Shown: positions 36,001-47,899 of the stretch, one piece after another | Layout: each line of letters begins with the position of its first letter | How positions within the stretch are numbered: the stretch's first letter is position 1 | DNA from: Isoetes taiwanensis | Lineage: Eukaryota > Streptophyta > Lycopodiopsida > Isoetales > Isoetaceae | Direction: 5' to 3' | Assembly: GCA_021234155.1 (NCBI GenBank) | Contig: JAJEKV010000073.1 | Location: forward strand, 496,213-560,212 | Length of the DNA stretch: 64,000 bases | Notes under the pieces: model-generated | What the model was told of the DNA's origin: nothing | Databases searched by the model: none | The model's input: the letters and a program-made list of their open reading frames with translations, nothing else | Translations under genes and position numbers: made by a program

Positions 36001-36825
36001 TCGACATAGGGCTCTGCGCAATCCACATCAAGTGCGTGTGGTAAAAGTTGCTCGGCGTATGTGGGAAGTAGCAAGCCGCCACAAAAGAGGGCTGCCATCG
36101 TTGTTTACGACTTTCGTACCCACGGTATCTGTTGTGCGCAATGCCTTGGGGGAGACCGATTGGGCCAAAGTCATGCGGTAGTAACGCGCCAATTCCTCGG
36201 GTGTCCTCGTTTCCGGTGCACTCATTGAAGGCGAATTAGTATTTGGTATCTGGCAAATCGGGTAGCTGTGACCGGCATGTTCCCATGTTTCCATGAGGAA
36301 GATAAGGTTCATGTCCATGGCGGACGGAATTGAGGCTGTCCCCCTTACGCCATGGAAAGCCGCGGCAATTCCGGGGATACCACGTTGAGGCCGCGATCCC
36401 TATTTAGTGGCATGCATCGCCACCAGGTCGGTGGTAGTGGTGGTCCCGGGGAGTGGAAGATGTGGATGCATGTGCATTTGGGCCCCCCTCGAGGGGACTC
36501 GAGGGGCGGAGTGCTGCATCCTGTTTGGTGCTGAATTCCCGCATCCTTCCCCGGACCAGCCCCGCTGCCCCTCCATGTTTGCGGCAGTCCCTGACTTTGG
36601 CCAGCTCATGCCTTCGGGTCTCTTGCTGTGCTGGGTCAAGTCCCGGTCAACGTACAGAGCCGTCCCCTTCAACTTCCGGCCTTGACGCAGGATGGCCACC
36701 CGCTCTGGCACGCTCTCAACTGTGAAACACAAACACCCAAAATTAAGAAACACAAACACCCAAAAATTCAGTGTTTGCCCTCTGTTCCAAGCACTGCATC
36801 CATATCCATAGACATGGGCAACCAT
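33027..36825 (-). pseudogene. GC-rich LINE relic: ORF1 tail, endonuclease, RT, C-terminal region
   Basis: The minus strand, read from right to left, shows an ORF1-like tail near 36700 (ERVAILRQGRKLKGTALYV followed by DRDLTQ), an endonuclease start at about 36318 (LIFLMETWEHAGHSYPI), a linker near 35330 (HRFDDECRELKRWFR), an RT block at 34940-34780 (DGMRAELLKWAG; VPIYKAGDPHSPSNYRTIM), the catalytic YADD near 34300, and the post-RT motif ALVEPVLLYGAYV near 33960. Frame changes occur between nearly all blocks, so it is dead. The 3' end is probably near 33027-33060, where a hairpin CCCCGAA/TTCGGGG sits next to an A-run. Base composition is clearly more GC-rich than its surroundings. It differs from the L1 at 13-16 kb and may belong to the family seen at 1-1240 or a related one. 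Confidence 0.78.
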
Positions 36826-36910
36826 AGATCAAAGCTAAATAGGCACAGTTCATCCATGCAAATAAAGCAAGCAGTGTTGTATTTAGCTGATTAAATGTGC
36901 AACTGTAAAT

Positions 36911-37024
36911 AAATGAACAAAGATAAATCATCTACTATAGAGCAGGACTCATTCTACAAAAGAATGCGCTAAATGAACAAAAATAAATTATCTATTATAG
37001 AGCAGGACTCATTCTATAAAAGAA
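36911..37024 (+). repeat. 60-bp tandem duplication
   Basis: Units at 36911-36970 and 36971-37024 share AAATGAACAAAGATAAAT-type sequence and AGAGCAGGACTCATTCTA, with a few substitutions. Confidence 0.85.
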
Positions 37025-37048
37025 CATGATGGTTATAGTAATCCATGC

Positions 37049-37298
37049 AATGCAATGGTTCTCTTCTTATATAGAAGAGAACCATCATTCTAGGGATAGG
37101 GACGCCAGTTTTGGCGCCAGCTCTGCTTTTGGATCCAAGCTTTCTTTGGCACAAGCCTGCTATAGTGCAGGCTTTCTTTGGCACAAGCCTGCTATAGCGC
37201 ATGCTTTCTTTGGCCTTTTCTCCCATAAAAGCCTTGTGTCTTCCTGCATTCCTCATCGGCGTTTCCTCTGAGCTGAATCTTGTTGTTGTATGGAGTTC
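37049..37298 (+). repeat. 250-bp direct repeat, copy 1
   Basis: This segment is identical by eye to 44550-44799. It opens with a perfect 11-bp inverted repeat, TGGTTCTCTTC/GAAGAGAACCA, around TTATATA, and holds an internal 33-bp duplication (GCACAAGCCTGCTATAG twice). It contains a TATA-like sequence, and the following 300 bp (TTTGGCTCCACAAG and CT-rich) resemble a plant 5' UTR. It lacks TG...CA ends and has no target duplication, so it is not a typical LTR. Confidence 0.85.
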
Positions 37299-38243
37299 TC
37301 TTGAGCTCCTTTCCATTCCACTCATCTTTGGCTCCACAAGTTTTTCTCCCTTTACCCAATACATTTTTCAACCCATTCATTCTTTCTGCCCAACGGGTTT
37401 TTGTTTCAATCATCTCTATTCAGAGTTTTTACTTGTTTTGATCTATTAGATTTCGTAGCCTTTGCTTTCAGATGATTTGGGTTTTTGCTTTTCAGCTTTT
37501 GATTTGTTGAGGAAGCGATTCTGCTTTTGATTCGTTGAGGAAGCGATTCTCCAGTCTGACTCTAGCTTTCTGACTTTTGGCGATGTCTCGACTTGCTGCT
37601 GGCCATTTTCATTTCAACCAAGTCCTCTGGACAATCTAGGATAAGTATCAGCAAGGTAACTATTTGTTGTTCTTCCTTTTTCTTTTTCTTTTTGGATATA
37701 TTACAGTAGTTGTTGCAGCCCATCTCGTGATTTTTTGGGTGGTTTTAATCTAAGTTTATATTCTTTTTTTAGCGGCGAGAGCACTGGACATGCGGGTTAT
37801 CACAGGAAAGGCCAGATATGTTATTCGTGTTTTTGTAGTGTATGTTTGCCTTTTGTTTCTGGCTTCTTTAGAATGTCTTTGTCGGTGGATGAATGGATGA
37901 ATAGCATGAGCTTCAGCTAAAGGCTTTCTATTTTTGTTCACCCCTTATAATTCTGTCTGGATCACAGGATTTTAATCGACTTTCAAATCTCATTTGGATT
38001 TGTAATCCATACTTACAACTCCATTCTGTTGTATATTGATTTGAATCAGGGTTCTGGACACTCTATGCTTGGTTAAGTTGCAGATTCATCCTTTAAATTA
38101 TACCCATATCATATCTGAGACAGTGCGCTGCTTGGTTTATGCTGTAATGTCTGGTTTAAGTTTCAGTGAAGGACACAGTTAGGTGGTTGTTAATAAAGTT
38201 GATTCAGTTATCAAATCATAAAACTTTTTCAATGTCATTGTGT

Positions 38244-38440
38244 TGGCTCGTTGGTATATGGTTTTGCTTGTTGTCGTGGAGACCAGGGTTCAAATCTCGA
38301 TTTGCACAGGTATGTTTCATATTTTTTGTATTTCATTTGTAGATGAAGTATATTGTATTTGAAAATATGGTTCGAGATGCACCAAGGTTCAAATCCCGAT
38401 TTGCACAGGTATGTTTCAAATGTAATGTACTTGAAAACAT
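38244..38440 (+). repeat. tRNA-like SINE head candidate with duplicated B box
   Basis: An A-box-like TGGCTCGTTGG (38244-38254) is followed 43 bp later by a B-box-like GGTTCAAATCT (38287-38297), close to RNA polymerase III promoter spacing. A second copy of the B-box part, GGTTCAAATCCCGATTTGC, lies at about 38388. Cloverleaf folding is poor, so it is not a tRNA gene. Confidence 0.4.
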
Positions 38441-41400
38441 GGTTCAAGAGTTGTTACTGTGTGGTTCGAATGTTTGTTATTGTATTTATTTTGATATTGA
38501 AGAAGGTTTTCATTTCTCTTCGAATTTGCCTTAGTGAACATTGATCTCATGTGAGGATGCCTCATTGGATTGTCCCTTAAATCTAGTTTCTTATGTTCTT
38601 GCCTCATTATAATGAGTCTACTTGCTTCTTATATACATGTTTGTGTTTTCTCATCATTGTGTAAGTTGGAAACTCATGGTTACCATTCATTTCTTCGTCC
38701 TGGTTTGCATGGACCATTATAGGTTACACAAGATTGAGACCTTAGGCTTGTATGCCCCTTTTTTAAACATTTTTGTCATCTCTTAACGACAGAATTGAAT
38801 TTTCATAGGCTTTATATGATTGTCATCATGATTTTGGCTCGTCAATTTTCAAGTCTTTGAACCATTGTCGTTGTAATGGGTTATACTAAGCATTTTTTCC
38901 GTGAAGCGTCATGGTTTCTGGATTATCATTATCTCAAATTGTTTCATTATTCCATTAGCATAGTTTATATAGGTGACATCATGTGATGGGGCTTGCCTCA
39001 TGTGGTTTTGCATGAATCATGATATCGGTTGTGGTTTCTCATGGTCTCGATGTAATTTTACTAGTTTGCAAGTGGTTTACACATATTCACCAGTTGTTTG
39101 CCACGTTGGGCCTTTTCTATATGAAGGTTTCATGACTATGTCATCTTTCTACACTTTCTGTGCTACTTCCATAGTCGGACCCTTTCTTTCACTTTATTTC
39201 CTTATTTGTTTGCTTGGGGTTCTCGCATTTTAGCACCCATTCGTCTTTGTTGATCCAGGTAGCATGATTGAGTATGGTATTTTAACATATGGCTGGTAAT
39301 GTCTTCGTCCCATAGTAGTTTGAGTTGTCCGTCCTTCCCTAGTTTTTTATGTCCGATGATGTATTGTGGATACAAGTGCTATGTGCTTGGTGCTAATGGT
39401 TGAATTGATTTGCAGGTTATGACTTGATTATTGTGTCCTAAGGGTTTCAGTCTGAGGGATAGTTCGTGTTTTGGTATTGCATTGCATATGTCTCTTCTCC
39501 TCTTGCATGGTGGTCATGGTTGCAATAGTTGTTTGGTGTTGTGGTCTAGAGCTGTCAGTAGTTGGCTAGTCGCACATGTTTGTTGGATGTTCCTGATATG
39601 GCGTAAGTTCCCTTGCTAAGTTTTCATTATTTCCATCCGCCCCATTTTTGCACCATCAACAGAAGTTTCTTTGTTCCCACTGCTTCTTTGATTCCGTTTT
39701 TCTTCAAGTCATCTTTGGCCCTGTGCTTTATTATCATGTCAGGTTCCATAGGTCGCAATTATTAAACATTAATAACCAAATGTCTTGGTGCATATTGTTA
39801 GACATTAATAACAAAAGGTCCTGGTGCATAGGTTGGTTGTGTCTAGGTTGAGTTGGTCCGTCTAATCGACGACGCCTCATCTATCTTATTGTTTTGATGC
39901 CCATTGTGCCCTTTTATTTTTTGTTATAAACGTTGAACCTTTTTTGTTATAAACATTATAATAAGGGGTCCTTGTGCATAATATTATTAAATATTAATGA
40001 CAAGAGGTCCTCGTGCATATTATTAGCCATTATTAACACAAAGGTTTTGGTGCATAGGTCGTTGTGCTTGGGTCCGTTGTGGCCCTACCCCCCCCAAAAG
40101 AGCATTTTCTGGTTTGTATTGTTTTTCTGTTGGTTGCCTTGGATGTGCTTGAACTTGGAGTCTAGAGTCAGTCCTTGTTTGCTTTGTTGCTTTCTTGGTT
40201 GTCTGGTTCTTGCATGGGTCGTGTTAGGTTCGCTGCATATTTTTGGTTGGTTTCTGATTTTTTGCTCGTTTGGTCGGTGTGCTGCTTGGATATATGATGC
40301 ATTGTCGTCTAGGAGTTTTTTCGTGTGTTGGGTTTTGTCCTTTATGTCGATCTTTAGGTAGTTTTCATATTGTTGTTTTTCTTTTAATGGTATGCGCTTT
40401 CTTTGTTCTTTCTTTCAGCTTTTTGGGTTGGTCGATTTATGGTGTCCATCCTCATTGTCTCTATTTTTTCGTATCTAGATTAACCATCTTACGTGTCAAA
40501 TCCTTTTTTGGCTTTCTTACTTGCGTGTATTTGTAAATGTATAAATTATGGGTTATTGCTCATTTTTGCAGAGTCGTCTAGTTCTTTTCTTGGGTCGGTT
40601 TGCATTTAGCTTTGTATAATTGTCGTGGTTGTATGTTTCCTTGGTCCTAGTGATAGTTTCTCTCTTTGGTGGTCTATTTTATGTCCTTTTGCTCTCTCTT
40701 TCGGATTTGAAGGTTTGAAACCCCATCTTGTTTTGTAAGTTACATAGTGGGTAAAAGTAAGGTTGTTAGATGTTGGTTTTACCAGGTTCTCTTGGGCCAG
40801 TTGGTGTTTAGATTAGTATATTTGTCAGAGTTGATGGTTTTTTCCTTTGGTGGCCTGACCATGTATGGTTCCCTCGTTTTTGCAAATCTTGGTTTTTAGT
40901 TGCAGGGTTCTTGGGTGGAAAAGATTCGAGCTATGGTTCGGTTGGGGATGGCATCTCGAGTAGATGCTGTTAAGAATCATTTTTTGACTTGGCGACTAGA
41001 GGGGTTAATGTCTGGCTTGTTGGTATTTTTCTTCGTCTTATCATTATGAAGGGGTGGTGCCATCTCTAGTCGACATTGATGGGGATCGTTGTCAACTCTT
41101 TGTCCACATAGTTCAACAAGGGACTAACTACTTTGTATGTTGCTTTTAGTTTTGCATTTAGTTGCAGTCATTGCATTTTGGGCAATTCCTCACTATATCC
41201 GGTATTTAATCAACACATGCCGGTTGCCCCCTTTTGTTGACATTTTGGCACTTGACCTAAGGACTTTAGCACGAGTTGTTGGGCGAGTCAGGTATTTCTA
41301 GTATCTTGTTTATAACCTTCTCCGTTTGGATATTCTGGCATTTTTTCTACTCATGAACTTTTCCTTAGCTGCATTCGTCATGCATGTTAGTTCATGCCAT

Positions 41401-42983
41401 GTTGCTTTTGGTTATTCTCGACACTTTCAAATCTCGTAGACATGGTTGTGGTCCATAACGTCTCTATTTTCTACCGCAATTAGTCCTTTTAATGCGCTTT
41501 GCTTCCATTCTTAGATGTGGTCCCTTTTTGCTGAGGATCTCAGGTTTCCCCGTCGTTGGTCTATTGGTACCATTTGTGGTGGTCGCTTACATTTGGTCGT
41601 TTTGCAGGAGTTTTACAATTGGTGGTATTTGTTAGAATCATTTGGCTCGTGTATACATGGCTTTTGCCAGTGCCATTTCTCAGTTTACATTTTGTATGGG
41701 TTGAGCTATTGCATTCTGGTTGCATTGGTGCTTGTAACATTTAGTTGCAAATCTTCTTTTATATTCCTTTAGGTGGCTAGTTCCATGTACTTGTGATGAC
41801 CACCTAGCCATGTGCCCCTTCAATTCTTTTGGTTCATTGGCCTCTTTCCACTGCCTTTACTCGTTCCCTTTACTACATGATGTCCATTTTTTCCTTTTTG
41901 TCGACTTTTGTTCCAGTTGTCTCGTTGAGCTCTTATGGTGTCCCTTGAGTCCTAGCTCTTGCAGTCCGGGTTGTGCTTGAGTAGCTTCCACACGTCGTTA
42001 CGCTGCTCTGCTTGTCCGAGTTATTCTGAGTTTTCCCATCTGTCTGGTTGCTCTTAGCATTCTTGTCTCATGATTTCTCAGCAGTAGTTTGTTCACTTGC
42101 ACATGCATGATTTGTTCCTCTTACTCGTGCTTTTTCCCGGGTCTTTTCAGTTGTAGTTTATTCGATTGCCCAATTTATTTCCCTCGTCTTTCCATTTCAG
42201 AGAGGTTTTCTAGTGCCTTTTTTCTTTATCCCATTTCTCCATCCATTTCATTTGTTTTGCTTTCCTTTTTTGCTCTAAGATTCTTGAGTTTTGTTTCTAG
42301 GTGTATGTATAGGTAGATAAGTGCTTGTTTCTCATATGTTCTCAATTGTTCTTTTGGATGCCCTGATGAGGGCCCATACTCTTCTCTTTTATCATTGATT
42401 CTTAGTTTCTTGTGAATGCCTTTGAGGGCTTTATTTGCATTTGTGGCCTTAGCTCCTTTGTCCCAATTTGCTCTGTTCCTCTATTCCTAATCCCTTATTC
42501 CATCCATTTCATTATAATCTCGCATTCCTTTCTTTTTTCATTTTGCACTTTGTCCCTTTCCTCTTTGTTTGTTCATTTTATCTCTTGAAACGTCTTTGCT
42601 CTTCTATTGTCTTGACTCCCTCCTTTGCCCGCCTCTTGACTCATCATAGTGCTTTTTGCCCTAGTGGTGTCCATTCATTATGTTGTTGTACTATGTTGTT
42701 GGTTGTTTCATCCACCTTGCTTAGCCTTTTTATTCTTGTTGGTTTGGTGACGGTTTACCCTCGTCATCCAAATTTGCAAGTTGTTCACCGAGTTGTTCTC
42801 TTAACTCTGCTTCTTCCGACGATGTCATATAGCACCCATCTTTCTCCATCTTTCTCTCACCATAATGGGTTCTTTGGTCCAGTCCTCTAGATTGTGCTTG
42901 AGTCTCAAGTTTCCTATCGTTGTTTCTACGTTGAAAATTCGCTTGGATCGGTTATGCATGTGGGTATACATTCATGAATTTTA

Positions 42984-43316
42984 GTCCTTGCTATTTATTG
43001 TTGTTGCTCTATTTGTTCTTTTACTCTAATATTCTCATATGTTCTCAGTGGTTCTCATGGATGCCCTTATGAGGGCCTATACTCGCTCTTTGTCATAGAT
43101 TCTTGGTGTCTCATTAGTGCCTTTGAGGGCCTTTTTAGTTATTTCCATTTTTGTCCTTGCTATTTCTTGTTGTTGCTCTATTTGTTCTTTTACTCCAATA
43201 TTCTCATATGCTCTCAGTGGTTCTCATGGATGCCCTTATGAGGGCCTATACTCGCTCTTTGTCATGGATTCTTAGTGTCTCATTAGTGCCTTTGCAGGCC
43301 TTTAGTTATTTCCTTT
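42984..43316 (+). repeat. 169-bp tandem duplication
   Basis: Units 42984-43152 and 43153-43316 are nearly identical (shared TTCTCATGGATGCCCTTATG). A more diverged third copy lies at about 42330-42440. Confidence 0.9.
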
Positions 43317-44549
43317 TTGTGCCCTCGGCCATTTTGTCTCGTTTGCTTTGTTTCTTTGTTCTCGATCCCTTTTTCTATCCATTTCATTCTGGTCTTCTGT
43401 TTGTCTTTTTTCACCCTATGTTTGTTCCTTTCCTCTTGTTTCCATTTTATCCCTTGAGATACATCTTTGCTCTGCTATTGTCTTGATTCCTCCTTTGTCT
43501 GCCCCTTGATTTGACGTAGTTCTTCTTGCCTTGTTGGTCCAGTCATCATGCATTTTCTATGTTGACCTCTTACAAACTAAAGGAGTTGTTTGGTATTCCC
43601 TTTTTCCCCCGACATTCTCCCATTTGGCCTGCGTTTTTAAATTTCAAAATGCGGTTGCATCTTCACAAATTCATGCATGTTATAGTGGTTATTGTGGTCC
43701 GTTGTCTTGCATTCTTAAATGGTATTTGTTCTTGTTTCAGGTTGCACTCAGTTTTCTTCATCCATTCTTTTTTCTTGGCCTTGATCCCATCCTCGCTGTC
43801 TCTGTGGCATCGTCTACCGGTGTTCTCAATTGCATAATTGTTCTGTCACCTTATGAAACCTTTTTGTTCTTGGGGTCCCTATTGTCTTGTTCCCGTCGGT
43901 TATGTTGTTTCTAATTTTGAAAGTTTGTTTGAACTGGTTATGCATGTGGTGTATATGTTTAGGTTTTAGTCCTTGTTTGTTGTAGTGTTTTGTCATTATG
44001 GTATTCACTGTAGTTCACTGATGATACGTTGATTCTTGAATTTTGGTTCTAGGGGCTCTTTGTTAGCTTGTTGACTATGTCCGGTCTCGATGTCTTCTCT
44101 TTTTATGCATTCCATGGTGCATAGTTTTTGGTCTTTCTTATTATGGGGTTTGCATTGTCTTCAGGAAAGTTTGCTTGAGTCTGTTCTGCATGGAAATATA
44201 AGTTAGGTATGTTTGTTCTTACTTCCATAGCGTCTTGTCGTTAGATATTCTCTGTAGTTTGTTGGTACGTTGGTTCTACAATTTGATTTCATGTGCTTTG
44301 GTGTGGTGGCCATTGGTCTTGTTTGTGTTCGATTTTCATGCCTTCTTTGCCTTATGCAGTCCAGTTGTCTTAGGGTTTCTTGCGCCCCTTCCCCTCTATT
44401 TGCAGTGGCATCCCACCTCATCTCATGATCGTTACACTTTCCTAGCAGTGTGCCTTACAATCTCTCGTGGTCTCAATGTATGAGGGGGTTTGAGGGAGAT
44501 TCCTCTTTGTGTCGGATGTTGATATTTGTGCATAAGGACCTTTCCCTAG

Positions 44550-44799
44550 AATGCAATGGTTCTCTTCTTATATAGAAGAGAACCATCATTCTAGGGATAG
44601 GGACGCCAGTTTTGGCGCCAGCTCTGCTTTTGGATCCAAGCTTTCTTTGGCACAAGCCTGCTATAGTGCAGGCTTTCTTTGGCACAAGCCTGCTATAGCG
44701 CATGCTTTCTTTGGCCTTTTCTCCCATAAAAGCCTTGTGTCTTCCTGCATTCCTCATCGGCGTTTCCTCTGAGCTGAATCTTGTTGTTGTATGGAGTTC
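44550..44799 (+). repeat. 250-bp direct repeat, copy 2
   Basis: Identical by eye to 37049-37298. The 45 bp to its left (44513-44557) are repeated at 45701-45745 with one difference, but there followed by unrelated sequence, so a rearrangement happened at or near this border. Confidence 0.88.
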
Positions 44800-44945
44800 C
44801 CCCCCTCCCACCTCTTACTCTCCTATATGAGTTTTACTTTTTTCAGTGTTGGCCGATGGGCTTTTCCATTTTTCCCAGCGTAGCACATGGCGCTTCTGGA
44901 GGGCACCAAGGGGAATCCCCCCTGGGTCGGGACTATATTTTTCTT

Positions 44946-45370
44946 ATCTCGGCATAGCCCCGTGGCTTCCGAGGATCATTATGGATCATATCTTCAATTT
45001 TCGATATTATGCTCTTGTATTTCTATTCCGACTTTATAGTTTGCTGACTCTTGACCTGTGGATGGCTTTTAACACATTTGATAGTCGCATATGGTTCGGT
45101 CTTGCAGTTTGGAGCTCGCTCATGTGCAAGTAGCTGCTTTTTATATGCTTCTGGGTTACCCGATCTCGGCGTAGCCTCATGGTTTCCGGGGATCCTCATG
45201 GATCATCTTTTCCATTTTGATATTGTGCTCTTGTATTTCTAGTCCCACTTTGTAGCTTGCTTACTCTTGGCCCGTAGATGGCTCCTAACACAGTTGACAA
45301 TCACATGTGGTTTGGTCTTGCAGTTTGGAGCTCTCTGATGTGCATGGGGCTGTTTTTAATACAAGTGGCC
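44946..45370 (+). repeat. 216-bp tandem duplication
   Basis: Units 44946-45161 and 45162-45370 share ATCTCGGC-TAGCC, GATATT-TGCTCTTGTATTTC and GGTCTTGCAGTTTGGAGCTC with moderate divergence. Confidence 0.88.
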
Positions 45371-46425
45371 AGGTGGGTCGCATGGAGCGGTATCTTAGCG
45401 GGGCGGATTTGAGTCACTGCTTGGATGGGTGGCGCGACCTGATTTTTGCAATTGTTGCAGTTTGGGAGCATTACCGTACAACGGCCTTCTAGATGTTCTA
45501 CGTGAGGGCCTGTACTTATTGTATACAATTATCTTATATATCGGATGGTCTAACCCGAGGTTGTGTTTGTTGATTTTACCCATTTGGGGTTCATCATTTT
45601 GTTCCCCTCTTCACTCATTTTGGGATTCATCAGTTTGTTTTCCCATGGGTCATTGTACTATTTTTTCATTCAGCTCAATGGAACACCACTTCACTTCAAT
45701 CGGATGTTGATATTTGCGCATAAGGACCTTTCCCTAGAATGCAATAATTAATAATGTTATACTTGTGATTGTATTCATCTTCATCTCAATGATTGTGAAA
45801 CAAAGAGACACATATGTAAGCACATAAAGAAGAAATCACAGCCTAGCATGCTCAAGTGCTTAAGAGAAAACGTCATCATGAAGGCATAGCGGTGGAGCCC
45901 CAAAGACCATCATTGTTTGCATAGGCTAGGATCAGACATTACTTGTAGATTGATTTGCTGAAGATGGAGTTGCTAAGCGTAATCAAGCAGGTGCAGTCAT
46001 GACTGTTTTAGAAGATGAGTATGGCCACATAGCTCATTTTAAACTATCTGGCCAGACCTATCTTCTAAAACAGCCATGGCTGAGTAGATGAGACCCTGGT
46101 AGATCAAAAATAACAAAATTTAGAACTTTGAAAGAGACGTCACATTTATACAAATAGTGCAAATTCGGAAAACAAATATGAAATATATGGGTGGGCCTGT
46201 ATTAGCTGCTAGAAAAGGCAAACCACTTGAGGTTCAAACTTCTAAGAAGAAAACGTAACCCCAACCGGAATTCCTACTGGAATTCCGAATCTAAATATGT
46301 AGATAATGCACAAACGACCTTGGCAACTCTGCAACTTAAGAAGCAAGAAAAGAATAGGCCTGAAATGAAACTTCATTGGGGGCAAATAAATATGTTTTGC
46401 TTCTTTTGTCTGAATACACCAAAGC
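45371..46425. other. Intergenic
   Basis: Includes the 45-bp repeat at 45701-45745. The remainder is AT-rich with no recognised gene. The minus-strand gene model that follows ends at 46426. Confidence 0.45.
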
Positions 46426-47263
46426 TTAGAACCCCACAACAATGATCCCATAACAACCATAGCCTGAAAAGAATAAAGTTCTTAATGAGAATAATAAAGA
46501 TGGGAAAGCAGAAGTCCAGTACCTGAGAAAGAATAGACAACGAAGGTTGGCCACATCGATCTATGTTTTCTTCTCATAAATATTGGTGGAGCTGCCAAGG
46601 ACATGAAACTGCTACATCCAATGCCCTGCAAAACTCAGAGTATCAGTAAAGCATTAGCATTTTCCACCTGAAATATGGTTGAACTCTGGAAAAGCACATA
46701 TATTATGAGCTATAGACCTCTTCTCAAATCCTATATTGGAATCTTGCAGCCAAATTCTTTCAAAGTAGGTTTTTCGCATAACCCTGATTTAAATGACAAA
46801 GTTATTAAAGAGAAACAAAGGAAGAAACTTACGTCTGAAGTCCATAATAGATGTCCAGCTATCTCTGCACCTGAGATAAATGCGCAAAGTTGTAAGAAAC
46901 GCACCAGATCAAAATCAGAAGCAGCAAAGCGAATGAGCCTCATTTCCAAGAACATTACAAAAGATATTATTGCCAAGATTGAATGCAAGAAGACCTTTGA
47001 GTCCTTTGCAGTTGCTAAGCACAGCCTCTAGATACATCTAGTAAATACTTGCATCTATTAACCAAGAGGGTTTTGGAGCATTTCAAGCCATAGCAGGCTT
47101 AGAAATTCTGACATTTAACAACTATATGCCTCTAAATCTTGCATCTGCATGTGTAAACAGTCATACCAGATGTGCTTGATATGTTTGCTCCCAGCATAGA
47201 CATGCATGATTATTACGGCAATACCCAAGTAATCGATGGCTGTCAGCTCACCTCCTCTGCCAT
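46426..47263 (-). CDS. Predicted small membrane protein, four exons
   Basis: A minus-strand model is consistent in frame and splice sites: exon 1 47263-47252 (MAEE, then GTGAGC), exon 2 47027-46833 (after ATCTAG, 65 codons, donor GTAAG), exon 3 46625-46523 (after TTTTGCAG) and exon 4 46463-46426 (after TTTTCAG, stop TAA). The product is about 115 residues with two or three hydrophobic stretches, for example HSILAIISFVMFLEM and LVRFLQLCAFISGAEIAG, and a basic loop RRKHRSMW. I do not recognise the family. Exons 2 and 3 are well supported by coding-like sequence and splice signals; exons 1 and 4 are weaker. It may be a gene fragment captured by a transposon rather than a working gene. Confidence 0.4.
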
Positions 47264-47839
47264 AGCTCTCCCTCCGGCAGTCCAAATTGCAGGCAACATT
47301 GAGTCCGGCGCTCGTTATATGCTGGTAAATCTTTTTATCCAACTCTGTTCATAGGCTCAAGATTTTACATGGACCTCTTATAATTTTACACGCAGGACAT
47401 TTTTGTCATGTTTTCAACTGCGTCCTCTCAGATGCAACCCGTCACATCCGACATTAGATTTTGCCGACAACCTATTGAGTTGCGGTGCATGCCATCGATC
47501 AGAAAAAGGATGAGGTCATACCAGGAATAATCGAAGATGTTCTTCTTATAGCTCCAAAATCTGCATGTGCCGAATTTGGATGTAGCTCTACCCTGCCAGC
47601 ATCCCTATCGATCTCACGACACATGAAGGAGATCGAACCGTCTCCTTGCACGTGAACCCCTAATTTTTAGTTCAGTCTCTTTTTTTTTCCCTCCATCTCA
47701 TTTTTGGTTCACCTGAAAAAACTTCCGGCAACCAAAAAACCCCAAACCATAGGAAATCAAGTTAAGGGAAAAATCTGAAAAGTTTTTGAGGTGCCGGAAA
47801 AACCAAATTTAAACAATAGATATATTTTAACAAAGGTAT
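47264..47839. other. Intergenic
   Basis: No ORF or repeat that I recognise. It could hold the upstream part of the small minus-strand gene. Confidence 0.4.
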
Positions 47840-47899
47840 ATTCTTATAACTTGAATTGCCATCTATTAAATCTGAATAAGTCCAAGTTTTGTTGAATGT

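Larger units (their letters stand above)
37299..44549. other. T/G-rich non-coding block with many degenerate duplications
   Basis: The plus strand is strongly enriched in T, with G next. ORFs in it are hydrophobic by composition and show no domain. Repeated phrases include GGTCCTGGTGCATAGG-like units with ATTAATAA spacers (39760-40060), and a larger degenerate period of roughly 850-900 bp between about 42330 and 44260 (for example GGTTATGCATGTGG near 42945 and 43935, and CCATCCATTTCATT near 42490 and 43380). It has no RT, gag or transposase sequence that I can see. The block could be the interior of a large non-autonomous element bounded by the 250-bp repeats. Confidence 0.5.

Noticed and set aside
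37049-44799. LTR retrotransposon bounded by the 250-bp repeats
   Set aside because: The repeats lack TG...CA ends, no target duplication or coding region is visible, and no polypurine tract precedes the right copy. Kept only as a finding.
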